From: Chitinophaga sp. Ak27
GTDB taxonomy: Bacteria; Bacteroidota; Bacteroidia; Chitinophagales; Chitinophagaceae
DNA: 64,000 nt
Assembly (NCBI RefSeq): GCF_012726295.1
Contig: NZ_JABAOB010000006.1
Span: forward strand, 479,829 to 543,828
Direction of reading: 5' to 3'
Shown here: one piece after another, positions 8,189 to 17,115 of the stretch
How the letters are laid out: each line of letters starts with the position of its first letter
How positions within the stretch are numbered: the first letter of the stretch is position 1
Notes under the pieces: model-generated
What the model was told of the DNA's origin: nothing
Seen by the model: only the letters and a program-made list of their open reading frames with translations
The model's database searches: none
Program-made: the position numbers and the translations under genes

Positions 8189-9472
8189 TTAAATTGCCGG
8201 TTTTAATTGTTGCTGCTTACGCAGCGCTGATAAAACCCATATCAACCCAATGATAAAAAACACGACTAACGCCAGTACTGAGTTGCGCATATCTTCGGTC
8301 AGGTCATCTATATAGGCAAACGAAAACATACCTATTACGATAGATAGCTTTTCGGTAACATCATAATAACTAAAGAAGGAGGTGGTGTCTGTTGTTTCTG
8401 GCATCAGCTTGGCGTAGGTAGAGCGGCTGAGGGATTGTATGCCTCCCATTACAAGGCCCACAGCAGTAGCCAGCATATAGAAGTGGGTAGCGGTTTGCAT
8501 TTTATAGCCTGCAATACAAATACCTACCCATAGTATCACTACGCCAATCAATACACGTAGATTACCATATTTATCCGATAAGCGGGCCATGCTCCAGGCG
8601 CCAAGAATAGCTACCAGCTGTATGATCACCACGGTTACAATCAGCATCTGGGCCGGCAGGTGTAATACTTTGCTGCCGAAAACAGTGGCGGCCATCATTA
8701 CGGTTTGTACCCCCATACTGTAGAAAAAGAAACCGCGCAGGAATCTTTTCAATACCGGCATCTGTTTTACCTGGGCATATACCTTGCGCAATTCAGTAAA
8801 ACCTTCTGTGAGCGCACTGCCGGTATGTTGCGATACCGTAGCTATACTATCCGGAAGCCGTGCAAAGGTGATAAGCGCAAAGCCCAGCCACCATACACCT
8901 ACCAGCAGGAAGGTGAGCTTCACCGGCATACTTTCATCCATGCCCAACTTTGGACCTGCTATCACCAGGCCAAAACCAATCAATTGCAGGATAACACTGC
9001 CTATATATCCCATGCTGAAGCCACGGGCGCTGATACGGTCCCTGTCTTCAGGCGCGGCTATTTCAGGCAGATAGGAGTTGTAAAACACCAGTCCTCCGCA
9101 ATAACCTACGGTAGATAGCATAAAACAAACAACCCCCAGCATTAGCGTGCTCGAGTCAAAAAAATACAACGCGCTACAGGAGAGCGCACCTAATATGGTA
9201 AAGAAGCGGAGAAAATTCTTTTTGTTTCCCCGGGTATCCGCAATAGAAGATAATATGGGAGAAGCGATAGCCACCAGCAGGTAAGCCGCTGCCATGGTGT
9301 AATTGTACAAGGCGGAGTTTACAAATTTCATTCCCAGGAAGGAAACATGTTCATTGGTTACCGCAAGAAAATAGATAGGGAAAAAAGTTGTAGTAATAAC
9401 CAGGTTGTACACGGAGTTGGCCCAGTCGTACATGGCCCAGCCATTGATCACTTTAGTACTGGCAGTCTTCAT
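8189..9472 (-). CDS. MFS transporter, UMF1/Atg22 family
   Basis: A 427-residue permease with about twelve hydrophobic helices. The N-terminus WAMYDWANSVYNLVITTTFF is the hallmark of the UMF1 (Atg22-like) family, which also has the central YNSYLPEIA and RISARGFSMGYIGS segments seen here. In fungi the family exports amino acids from vacuoles; the bacterial substrate is unknown. The gene is followed by a short gap and the lactonase-like hydrolase gene. Confidence 0.9.
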   Translation of the reverse strand: MKTASTKVINGWAMYDWANSVYNLVITTTFFPIYFLAVTNEHVSFLGMKFVNSALYNYTMAAAYLLVAIASPILSSIADTRGNKKNFLRFFTILGALSCSALYFFDSSTLMLGVVCFMLSTVGYCGGLVFYNSYLPEIAAPEDRDRISARGFSMGYIGSVILQLIGFGLVIAGPKLGMDESMPVKLTFLLVGVWWLGFALITFARLPDSIATVSQHTGSALTEGFTELRKVYAQVKQMPVLKRFLRGFFFYSMGVQTVMMAATVFGSKVLHLPAQMLIVTVVIIQLVAILGAWSMARLSDKYGNLRVLIGVVILWVGICIAGYKMQTATHFYMLATAVGLVMGGIQSLSRSTYAKLMPETTDTTSFFSYYDVTEKLSIVIGMFSFAYIDDLTEDMRNSVLALVVFFIIGLIWVLSALRKQQQLKPAI

Positions 9473-9514
9473 ATAGCTTATAGCTTTTTACGAAGATAGT
9501 TTTTATAAGCAAAA

Positions 9515-9621
9515 AGTGGAAAGCACAAAGCAAAAAGCTATTGTAGCGAATGATCTATGCGAATATCTGCAAATCGCGTTGGTCATTCGCTACAATAGCT
9601 TTTTGCTTTGTACTTTCCGCT
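9515..9621. repeat. Intergenic inverted-repeat element, copy 2
   Basis: Two 39-base arms (9515-9553 and 9583-9621) match at 37 positions around a 29-base loop. The core AAAAAGCTATTGTAGCGAA is shared with copies 1 and 3. The loop GCGAATATC ... TCGCGTTGGTCAT parallels the copy 1 loop. The element fills the gap between the ABC ATPase stop and the MFS start, both read leftward, and its right arm touches the ATPase stop codon region. It may double as the terminator of the lipid A operon. Confidence 0.87.
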
Positions 9622-10237
9622 ACTTATAGTCGAGGATCTGGACATGCTCTTTGCACATGAAATATTCCTGCTCATCATTAGAGCTGACAATAATCGTACG
9701 ATTGCCGCCATATTCGTTGATAAGCGCCTGGTACTGGGCGGTGCCAGCTGCATCGAGATTGGTGCAGGGTTCATCCAGCAGGAGCACTGGAACGTCGGAT
9801 AAAATGGCGAGTGCCAGCTTGGTACGCTGTTTCATGCCGGAAGAAAAATTCCGTATCTGCTTGTTGGCCGCCTTTTCCAGGCCTACCAGCTCCATGGCTT
9901 TTTTGGGGGTGATGCCAGGAAGAAGGCTTTTGAATTGTTGGTGAAAGTGAATGATTTCTGTAAGGGTAAACTCTTCAATCAGTTCCAGGTAGGGCGCTGC
10001 AATGGCACAGTACCGGAAAAACGCATCTGGTGCGATGGGTTTTTCCGGTGTGCCGTATGTAATGGTGCCTTCATTATGTTGAATGGCGCCATAGATGACT
10101 TGTAATAGAGTAGATTTGCCCGAACCATTGGGCCCCAGTATAGCGTAGCGTTGTCCTTCACTAAAGGTGAGGGTTACACGCCGGAAAATCCAGTCGTAGT
10201 TATAGCGCTTGCCTGTCTGGTTAAGAGATATCGTCAT
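9620..10237 (-). CDS. ABC transporter ATP-binding protein
   Basis: A 205-residue ATPase subunit: Walker A GPNGSGKST, signature FSSGMKQRTKLA, Walker B VLLLDEPCTNLD, and the H-loop position occupied by IVSSNDEQE, which lacks a clear histidine. It overlaps the lpxA end by 17 bases, so it is translated from the lipid A operon. No permease gene is adjacent, so the transported substrate is unknown. Small, early-signature ATPases of this kind often partner a separate membrane subunit such as a CcmA or gliding-type exporter. The missing H-loop histidine deserves a check. Confidence 0.85.
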   Translation of the reverse strand: MTISLNQTGKRYNYDWIFRRVTLTFSEGQRYAILGPNGSGKSTLLQVIYGAIQHNEGTITYGTPEKPIAPDAFFRYCAIAAPYLELIEEFTLTEIIHFHQQFKSLLPGITPKKAMELVGLEKAANKQIRNFSSGMKQRTKLALAILSDVPVLLLDEPCTNLDAAGTAQYQALINEYGGNRTIIVSSNDEQEYFMCKEHVQILDYK

Positions 10238-11021
10238 TGGTTCTGGAAGTATAGCCTCTCATAATACCACGTCCTGATTCACGGATGAACGACAGGATTT
10301 CATCTCTTTCATCGGTAGCAGGGAATTCTGCCTCTATGATACTGATAGCTTTGGATAACTTAAAGCCTTTCACAAAAATTATCCGGTAAATATCCAGGAT
10401 GTGATTGATTTTTTCCAGCGGAAAGCCTCTGCGTTTCAGGCCTACGGAGTTTACGCCCACATAGGATAATGGTTCGCGGGCAGCTTTTACGTAGGGAGGC
10501 ACGTCTTTACGTACCAGAGAGCCCCCGGTAACGAAGGCGTGATCGCCGATTTTGCAGAACTGTTGCACTGCCACCATACCTGCCAGCACTACATTGTTGC
10601 CAACAGAAATATGGCCTGCCAGGGTAGTGTTATTGGAAAATACGCAGTAGTTACCTACTTCACAGTCGTGTGCAATATGGCTGTAAGCCATGATCAGGCA
10701 ATTATTACCGATTTTGGTTCTCCACTTGTCTTTGGTACCGCGGTTGATGGTTACATATTCACGGATAGTGGTATTGTCGCCTATTTCCGCCGTAGTTTCT
10801 TCACCCGCAAATTTCAAATCCTGAGGGATGGCGGAAATAACAGCACCCGGGAAAATACGGCAGTTTTTGCCGATGCGGGCTCCTTCCATAATAGTTACGT
10901 TGGAACCAATCCAGGTGCCATCACCGATTTCAACATTTTTATGTATGACGGTAAATGGATCAATTTTTACATTAGGCGCTACTTTGGCGTCTGGATGTAT
11001 GTATGTAAGCGGGTGGATCAT
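10221..11021 (-). CDS. lpxA: UDP-N-acetylglucosamine acyltransferase LpxA
   Basis: First enzyme of lipid A synthesis: transfers a hydroxyacyl chain from acyl carrier protein to the 3-OH of UDP-GlcNAc in the cytosol. The 266-residue chain opens with hexapeptide repeats (IHPDAKVAPNVKIDPFTVI) forming a left-handed beta helix, and holds the catalytic-histidine segment AYSHIAHDCEVG. The C-terminal helices follow (LKRRGFPLEKINHILDIYR). It starts 5 bases after the lpxC-fabZ stop. Confidence 0.97.
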   Translation of the reverse strand: MIHPLTYIHPDAKVAPNVKIDPFTVIHKNVEIGDGTWIGSNVTIMEGARIGKNCRIFPGAVISAIPQDLKFAGEETTAEIGDNTTIREYVTINRGTKDKWRTKIGNNCLIMAYSHIAHDCEVGNYCVFSNNTTLAGHISVGNNVVLAGMVAVQQFCKIGDHAFVTGGSLVRKDVPPYVKAAREPLSYVGVNSVGLKRRGFPLEKINHILDIYRIIFVKGFKLSKAISIIEAEFPATDERDEILSFIRESGRGIMRGYTSRTNDDIS

Positions 11022-11026
11022 TGCGA

Positions 11027-12436
11027 TTATTTGCCTTCTCTTGTTTTTATAATTTGTGCTACCATGTCGGCCTCAGTAGCTACCTTGTTACCGATAAATA
11101 CTGTCCCCCGCATTTCTACAAGGCCTCTTCTGATAGGACTCAGCAATTCCATTTTAAGAATCATGGTATCGCCGGGTACTACTTTTGATTTGAATTTACA
11201 GTTGTCTATTTTCAGGAAATAAGTATCATAATTTTCCGGATCCGGGACACGGTTCAGCGCCAGGATACCGCCTACCTGTGCCAGTGCTTCCAGCTGCAGT
11301 ACGCCGGGCATTACCGGGTTACCAGGGAAATGGCCCTGGAAGAAGCCTTCATTGAAAGTAACGTTCTTGACACCGACTACTTTCTCTTCTCCCAGCTCAA
11401 TGATCTTATCTACCAGCAGCATCGGGTAACGATGCGGCAGCGTTCTTTCAATACGTGGTGTATCGAAGATAGGTGGTTGATTAGGATCGTATACAGGTAC
11501 GTCTTTATTGTGTTTGTTCTTTTTAATATACGCTTTAATCTTACGGGCAAATTCCACGTTGGAAGCGTGTCCCGGGCGGGTAGCAATGATATGCGCATTG
11601 ATCGGATAACCTATCAGGGCCAGGTCACCTACTACGTCCAGCAGCTTGTGGCGGGCAGGTTCGTTAGGAAAGCGCAGTTCTATGTTGTTGAGAATACCTT
11701 CTTTCTGTACAGAGATGTTGTCCCGGTTAAACACCTTGGCTAAGCGGGCCAGTTCCTCGTCTGTTACGGGTTTGTCTACCACAACGATTGCGTTGTTAAT
11801 ATCGCCGCCTTTAATCAGGTTGAGCGACAACTGGTATTCCAGCTCATGTAAAAAGCAGAAAGTACGGCAGGGCGCAATTTCTGTTTTGAACTCCTCTATC
11901 CCTTTCATTTTGGCATGTTGGGTGCCTAGTACAGGGGAGTTGAAGTCAATCAGACAGGTAATGCGATAGTCTACCGCCGGCATGGCTACCATTTCTACCT
12001 TTTTCTTCTCATCATAATAGCTGATGTTGGTATCTATGGTATAGTATACTTTCTTGGCATCCTGGTTTTGAAGGCCTGTTTTTTCTATAGCGTCAATAAA
12101 TGGCCAGGCGCTGCCATCCATAATAGGAATTTCACCGCCATCCAGTTCTACCAGTGCGTTGTCTACACCGGTTCCTGCCAAAGCAGCCATAATATGTTCT
12201 ATGGTACTTACCCGGGCGCCGTTATGTTCCAGGGTGGTGCTGCGGGTAGTTTCCACTACATAATCCACGTCCGCTTTTACGATAGGTTGCCCCGGCAGAT
12301 CTATACGTTGAAATTTAATCCCATGGCCTGGTGTTGCTGGCTTCAGGGTCATATTAACATAGGCGCCTGTATGCAAGCCAATACCCGACAAGGTAATTTC
12401 ACCCTTCAGGGTATGTTGGTATTGCTGATTTTCCAT
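11027..12436 (-). CDS. lpxC: Bifunctional LpxC deacetylase / FabZ dehydratase
   Basis: A 469-residue fusion typical of Bacteroidota. Residues 1 to about 305 are LpxC, the zinc deacetylase committing step of lipid A synthesis, with GIGLHTGAYVNM, the zinc-histidine helix STIEHIMAALAG and RHKLLDVVGDLALIG. The remainder is FabZ, the hydroxyacyl-ACP dehydratase of fatty acid synthesis, with PHRYPMLLVDKI and the catalytic GHFPGNPVMPGVLQLEALAQ. The fusion ties hydroxyacyl supply to lipid A demand. It is preceded by lpxD and followed by lpxA. Confidence 0.97.
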   Translation of the reverse strand: MENQQYQHTLKGEITLSGIGLHTGAYVNMTLKPATPGHGIKFQRIDLPGQPIVKADVDYVVETTRSTTLEHNGARVSTIEHIMAALAGTGVDNALVELDGGEIPIMDGSAWPFIDAIEKTGLQNQDAKKVYYTIDTNISYYDEKKKVEMVAMPAVDYRITCLIDFNSPVLGTQHAKMKGIEEFKTEIAPCRTFCFLHELEYQLSLNLIKGGDINNAIVVVDKPVTDEELARLAKVFNRDNISVQKEGILNNIELRFPNEPARHKLLDVVGDLALIGYPINAHIIATRPGHASNVEFARKIKAYIKKNKHNKDVPVYDPNQPPIFDTPRIERTLPHRYPMLLVDKIIELGEEKVVGVKNVTFNEGFFQGHFPGNPVMPGVLQLEALAQVGGILALNRVPDPENYDTYFLKIDNCKFKSKVVPGDTMILKMELLSPIRRGLVEMRGTVFIGNKVATEADMVAQIIKTREGK

Positions 12437-12478
12437 AATAAGCTAACTAATATGTAACTATTTGACCAGTAATCGATT

Positions 12479-13528
12479 TTATACACCTGCCCTTTCCTGT
12501 AATAGTTGTTTTACCATCTCCTCCAGTTCCTTCACGCGCTTTTCAAGGTCCGGCAAATTTCTAAAAATTGCCTGACTTTTCAGCGAACTTTTATAATCGT
12601 ACGCCGGAGAACCGGTTAAAGATGTATTGGGTACGGTTATCGACTTAGACAAGCCGCTCTGTGCATTGATTTTAGTGTTATCAGCAATATGGATATGACC
12701 TACCATACCTACCTGTCCGCCAATCACGCAATTCTGGCCAATCTTGGTGCTACCGGATACCCCTGTTTGGGCGGCAATAACCGTATTGGTGCCTATATCC
12801 ACATTGTGCGCTACCTGGATCAGGTTGTCCAGCTTCACACCAGCACGGATCACGGTACTGCCCATGGTAGCCCGGTCAATAGTCGTATTGGCGCCGATTT
12901 CCACGTTGTCATGAATCACCACGTTCCCAATCTGCGGCACCTTTTTATAAGAACCATCCGGCTGAGGGGCAAAGCCAAAGCCATCGCCACCTATTACGCA
13001 ACCGGCATGCAGCATAACGCGGCTGCCTACCACACAGTTGTCATATACTTTTACACCTGGGTACAAGATGGAGTCGTTGTTTACGATCACATTGTCGCCC
13101 AGGTATACGCCTGGATATATTTTTACATTGTTGCCCAGTACCACGTTTTCTCCCAGATAGGCAAAAGCGCCTACAAACACGTTTTCACCCATTTTCACGG
13201 AAGCGGGGACATAAGAAGGTTGCTGAATACCGGATTTGTTACCGGTAAGGTAGCGATACTGCTCCAACAGCAGTGCAAAACTGCTATAGGCATCTTTTAC
13301 CCTGATCAGCGTAGATTTAATCGGACGTTCTATCACCAGGCTTTCATTCACGATAAGAATGGAGGCATTGGTGGTGTATATGAACTCTTCATATTTAGGA
13401 TTGGCTATGAAACTGAGCATGCCCTCGCCAGCTTCTTCAATCTTGGCGATGTTGCTCACCTTTACGTCCGGATTCCCCTCCAGCTTACCATTTAACATGG
13501 TAGCTAATTGTAATGCGCTAAACTGCAT
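12479..13528 (-). CDS. lpxD: UDP-3-O-(3-hydroxyacyl)glucosamine N-acyltransferase LpxD
   Basis: Third lipid A enzyme, adding the second hydroxyacyl chain to UDP-acylglucosamine. The 349-residue chain has the N-terminal uridine-binding domain (LNGKLEGNPDVKVSNIAKIE ... SFIANPKYEE), then about ten hexapeptide repeats, including the catalytic-histidine segment IQVAHNVDIG. A C-terminal coiled helix ends the chain (LPDLEKRVKELEEMVKQLL). It precedes lpxC-fabZ by 42 bases. Confidence 0.97.
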   Translation of the reverse strand: MQFSALQLATMLNGKLEGNPDVKVSNIAKIEEAGEGMLSFIANPKYEEFIYTTNASILIVNESLVIERPIKSTLIRVKDAYSSFALLLEQYRYLTGNKSGIQQPSYVPASVKMGENVFVGAFAYLGENVVLGNNVKIYPGVYLGDNVIVNNDSILYPGVKVYDNCVVGSRVMLHAGCVIGGDGFGFAPQPDGSYKKVPQIGNVVIHDNVEIGANTTIDRATMGSTVIRAGVKLDNLIQVAHNVDIGTNTVIAAQTGVSGSTKIGQNCVIGGQVGMVGHIHIADNTKINAQSGLSKSITVPNTSLTGSPAYDYKSSLKSQAIFRNLPDLEKRVKELEEMVKQLLQERAGV

Positions 13529-13596
13529 AGTTTAAAATTGTAATGTTTTCCAGGCCACACCGGATAGTATGAAATTATTCTTTAACATTTTATTCC

Positions 13597-14841
13597 TTAT
13601 AAAACGTTGTTAGCCTGAATTTTTGGATGACAAATGTAGAATTTTTTTACCGGTATCGCCAGCGTATGGCTAATCAGTGCATTGTCGATGGAGGAAATGT
13701 CTTTTACAGTTCCGTCTTTAAATAGGATATTAATCTTCTCGTCATTAACATTATAGGCCCTTAACGTAGCGGCGCCGGAAAAAACAAAGTAATCCAGGTC
13801 AGGTCCTTCAATGCCCCATTTCTGTTTAATCTGCTCCTTCAATAACTGCGCGGCACTGTCATCAAATGCCTGGTTACTTAAAACGACTTTGAATAAGTTC
13901 CTGTTTATTAACCATTTGCACAAAAGCGACAATACTTTGTCCTCGTGCATCGTCCACACCTTTATCGCTCCCAGGATATCATAGTCGTCCAGTTGGCAAA
14001 ATAACTGCAGACAGTCTGGTGTTCGTTCAAAGTTATCCCTGGTCACTGTATTATACAGGAAATATGCCAGTGCGGGAGAACAGAACAATTCTTTTCCCTC
14101 CTGGGCCAGCTGTTTGGCCCTGCACAGGATCTTTACCAGCATATTTTCCGCACTCAGCACCGTTTTATGCAGGTATACCTGCCAGTACATCAGCCGCCGG
14201 GCAATGACAAATTTTTCGATAGAATAGATGCCTTTTTCTTCCACCATGAGTTCTCCATGATGTACAGTCAGCATTTTTATAATCCGATCGTACCCAATGG
14301 TGCCTTCGGCCACCCCGGTATAGAAACTGTCGCGGTTCAGGTAATCCATCCTATCCACATCTAACTGGCTGGATACCAGTTGATGTAGGAATTTTTTATG
14401 ATACCGTCCGTTAAAGATGTCAAGCGTGAGTGTCAGGGCGCCATCCATTTCCTTGTTGAGGTGCTCCATCAGCCACTGGGAAATCTCTTCATGAGAAACC
14501 CCTTCTATAATGCCATTTTCCAGGGCGTGAGAATAAGGACCATGGCCGACATCATGCAACAAAATAGCCAATTTGGTGGCTATCTCCTCATCGGCGGTAA
14601 TCGCTACCCCTTTGCTCCGCAGTTCCTGCAAAGCCATGCTCATCAGGTGATAGGCGCCCATGCTATGATGAAATCGCGTGTGCATCGCACCCGGGTACAC
14701 CAGGTGGGCCAGCGCCATCTGATGTATGCGGCGGAGCCGCTGGTAACATGGGTGTGATATGAGGTTAAGAATCAACGGGTGATCTATGGTAATAAAGCCA
14801 TACACCGGATCATTAACAATTTTTCGCTTGCGTTCGGTCAT
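13597..14841 (-). CDS. HD-domain phosphohydrolase (dGTPase/SAMHD1-like)
   Basis: A 414-residue protein with a complete HD metal site: the first histidine in FHHSMGAYHLMSMAL, the HD pair in AILLHDVGHGPYSHALE, and the distal aspartate in SSQLDVDRMDYLNRDS. The opening (DPVYGFITIDHPLILNLISH) is typical of the dNTP-triphosphohydrolase-like branch. Nucleotide specificity is not known. It begins the leftward operon that continues with lpxD, 68 bases on; this neighbour order is common in Bacteroidota as far as I recall. Confidence 0.88.
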   Translation of the reverse strand: MTERKRKIVNDPVYGFITIDHPLILNLISHPCYQRLRRIHQMALAHLVYPGAMHTRFHHSMGAYHLMSMALQELRSKGVAITADEEIATKLAILLHDVGHGPYSHALENGIIEGVSHEEISQWLMEHLNKEMDGALTLTLDIFNGRYHKKFLHQLVSSQLDVDRMDYLNRDSFYTGVAEGTIGYDRIIKMLTVHHGELMVEEKGIYSIEKFVIARRLMYWQVYLHKTVLSAENMLVKILCRAKQLAQEGKELFCSPALAYFLYNTVTRDNFERTPDCLQLFCQLDDYDILGAIKVWTMHEDKVLSLLCKWLINRNLFKVVLSNQAFDDSAAQLLKEQIKQKWGIEGPDLDYFVFSGAATLRAYNVNDEKINILFKDGTVKDISSIDNALISHTLAIPVKKFYICHPKIQANNVL

Positions 14842-15188
14842 TGCATTTAATTATACATTTCAGACAGGGCGTCCGCGTCTGAAATCCCTGGTGCCTGTTG
14901 CAAAGCTACACCATGAATTAATTATATGTAATTTTTTTACTTATAATGACGCTCTCCGTCCACGAAACCCCTATGACAGACAGTAAAAAACAGTTGGTAG
15001 GTTACAGGTAATTAAATGTTATGGATGCGAAGGTAAATAACTTTATCAGCCCTCACACTTTTTACTGCGATCATTTTACCAGGTATTTCCGTTTTTAACA
15101 TATAATTACGGCCAATTGACAGGCAGGGAATGATATTTGCCGAAAAATAGGGTTAAATTTCTTTTTTTACGGCATCTTAAATCTTACT
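14842..15188. promoter_or_regulatory. Divergent intergenic region between the HD-lpx operon and porX
   Basis: 347 bases without a gene. On the minus strand, a TAGCTTTG box (14901-14908) is a full match to the Bacteroidota -7 element, but its upstream TTTG partner is only weakly present. The leader hairpin at 14857-14885 lies downstream of it. On the plus strand, TAAATTTC (15153-15160 approximately) is a poor candidate for porX. Nothing else was recognised. Confidence 0.45.
14857..14885 (-). promoter_or_regulatory. Hairpin in the 5' leader of the HD-lpx operon
   Basis: ATTTCAGAC (14857-14865) and GTCTGAAAT (14877-14885) form a perfect 9-base stem with an 11-base loop, ending 15 bases before the ATG at 14841. 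With the predicted promoter at 14901-14908 the leader would be about 50 bases and consist mainly of this hairpin, close to where ribosomes bind. Confidence 0.5.
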
Positions 15189-16742
15189 ATGAGTCAGATA
15201 AATATACTATGGGTAGACGATGAGATAGAATCCCTCAAATCGCAGATTATCTTCCTGGAAAACAAAGGTTATAAAGTTTCCGCCCTCACCAATGGCTATG
15301 ATGCCCTCGAATTCCTGAAAGAACAGGTAGTTGATGTGGTATTACTCGATGAATCCATGCCCGGTATCACCGGACTTGAAACCCTGAGTAAAATCAAGGA
15401 GATAGATCAGCAGATTCCTATCGTGATGATCACCAAAAATGAGGCAGAAAACGTAATGGACGACGCCATCGGCTCCCAGATCACTGATTATCTCATTAAA
15501 CCCGTCAATCCCAACCAGGTATTATTATCTCTCAAAAAAATAATTGACAACAAAAGACTGGTAGCTGAAAAAACCACTACGGCCTATCAGCAGGAGTTCC
15601 GCAGCCTTTTCATGGCGTTAAGCTCCAATCCTGATTACAACGAGTGGATGGATATTTATAAAAAGCTGGTGTATTGGGAAATGGAAATGGCCAAAACCAA
15701 TAGCCCCGAAATGCTGGAAGTATTCAACGCCCAGAAAACGGAAGCCAACAGCGAATTTTCCAAGTTCATATCCCGGAATTACAGCGACTGGCTCCATCCG
15801 AAGACCAAGGATGCCCCGGTAATGTCGCATACCCTGTTCCGCGACAAAGTGGTACCCAACCTGGATCCCAATGTACCCAATGTATTCCTGCTGATAGATA
15901 ATCTGCGCTATGACCAGTGGAAAGCTATTCTTCCTATTTTCCAGGAATCATTCCGGCTCATGGAGGAAGAATCTTTCTTCAGTATTTTACCTACCAGTAC
16001 GCAATACAGCCGTAACGCCATATTTGCGGGTATGCTCCCGGTAGATATAGAACACCGCTTCCCGCAGGAATGGAAGAATGACGATGAGGAAGGGGGAAAG
16101 AACCTGTTTGAAGAGCATTTCTTTGCCGCCCAGCTGAAACAGCTGAAAATGGATCCACGGTTTTCGTACACCAAGGTGACCAACCACGCGGATGCCCAGT
16201 CTATGCTTAATAACATCCATAATATGCTCGACTACCCACTGAGCGTTATTGTATATAATTTTGTGGATATGCTCAGTCATGCCCGCACAGAAATGGAAGT
16301 ACTGAAAGAGCTGGCCGGCGATGAGGCTTCTTACCGTTCTATTACCGCCAGCTGGTTTGAACACAGCCCGCTGCACCAGGCACTGAAACGCATCAGTGAT
16401 AAAAAATTCAACCTGCTAATCGCAACCGATCATGGTAGTGTGAGAGTGAAAACACCGGTAAAAGTGATCGGCGATAAGCAAACCACCACCAATCTGCGCT
16501 ACAAACACGGACGTAACCTGAATTACGATCCCAAGGAAGTACTGGCTTTCAGGGATCCCCGCGATGCCGGCTTACCAAAGCCCAACGTGAATTCGTCCTA
16601 TATTTTTGCCAAAGGCGATGGCTATCTCTGCTATCCCAATAACTACAATTATTTTGTCAATTACTATCGTAATACCTTTCAGCACGGTGGAATTTCCCTG
16701 GAGGAAATGATTGTGCCCTTTGCAAGAATGACCACCAAATAG
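15189..16742 (+). CDS. porX: PorX, response regulator/alkaline-phosphatase-like regulator of type IX secretion
   Basis: A 517-residue two-domain protein. Residues 1-120 are a CheY-like receiver with acidic pocket D10-D11-E12 and phospho-acceptor D54 (LLDESMPG). Residues about 195-510 are a PglZ/alkaline-phosphatase superfamily domain, with the metal-ligand segments FLLIDNLRYDQWK, YNFVDMLSHAR and IATDHGSVRVKTP. This arrangement is PorX, which with the PorY kinase controls type IX secretion genes in Porphyromonas and relatives. No porY or T9SS structural gene lies nearby. The cell therefore probably has T9SS and gliding or secreted enzymes. Confidence 0.95.
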   Translation: MSQINILWVDDEIESLKSQIIFLENKGYKVSALTNGYDALEFLKEQVVDVVLLDESMPGITGLETLSKIKEIDQQIPIVMITKNEAENVMDDAIGSQITDYLIKPVNPNQVLLSLKKIIDNKRLVAEKTTTAYQQEFRSLFMALSSNPDYNEWMDIYKKLVYWEMEMAKTNSPEMLEVFNAQKTEANSEFSKFISRNYSDWLHPKTKDAPVMSHTLFRDKVVPNLDPNVPNVFLLIDNLRYDQWKAILPIFQESFRLMEEESFFSILPTSTQYSRNAIFAGMLPVDIEHRFPQEWKNDDEEGGKNLFEEHFFAAQLKQLKMDPRFSYTKVTNHADAQSMLNNIHNMLDYPLSVIVYNFVDMLSHARTEMEVLKELAGDEASYRSITASWFEHSPLHQALKRISDKKFNLLIATDHGSVRVKTPVKVIGDKQTTTNLRYKHGRNLNYDPKEVLAFRDPRDAGLPKPNVNSSYIFAKGDGYLCYPNNYNYFVNYYRNTFQHGGISLEEMIVPFARMTTK

Positions 16743-16765
16743 GCGCTTTTTGCTATTTTCGCATC

Positions 16766-17092
16766 ATGAATATCAAAATCACACCTAACAACCTGTCTAA
16801 ACTGGAAAAGATCTTTGAGGAGGCTAAATATGTACTGCGCTTCGAAAAAGGTAGTTTCCTTTCCGGGTACTGCATTCTGGAACACAAGAAAGTGGTAGTG
16901 ATCAACAAATTCCTGAACCTGGAAGGGCGTATTAACACCCTCATTGATATCTTGGGCACGTTGCCACTGGAAGAAGAAGCCCTCACAGCCGAATCTCACA
17001 AGCTGTACAAACAGATACAGTCCAGCAAACTTCTTCCCAACGCAGATGAGGCAGCTGCGGAGGACGAACAGGCAGCACCATCAGCGGAATAA
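16766..17092 (+). CDS. Conserved small protein of unknown function downstream of porX
   Basis: A 108-residue soluble protein with no signal peptide. It has a compact N-terminal alpha/beta part (NIKITPNNLSKLEKIFEEAK, then FEKGSFLSGYCILEHKKVVV) and a helical part (LEGRINTLIDILGTLPLEE), ending in an acidic tail. I do not recognise the family. It lies 23 bases after porX and 23 bases before the PhnP-like gene, so the three are probably co-transcribed. Confidence 0.75.
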   Translation: MNIKITPNNLSKLEKIFEEAKYVLRFEKGSFLSGYCILEHKKVVVINKFLNLEGRINTLIDILGTLPLEEEALTAESHKLYKQIQSSKLLPNADEAAAEDEQAAPSAE

Positions 17093-17115
17093 GTTAAACA
17101 GACAAATGCATTGGG

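Noticed and set aside
12689..13495. Long open frame opposite lpxD on the plus strand (268 codons)
   Set aside because: It lies wholly inside lpxD and its residues show no recognisable fold; high GC and codon bias of lpxD explain it. The same reason applies to the other long antisense frames.
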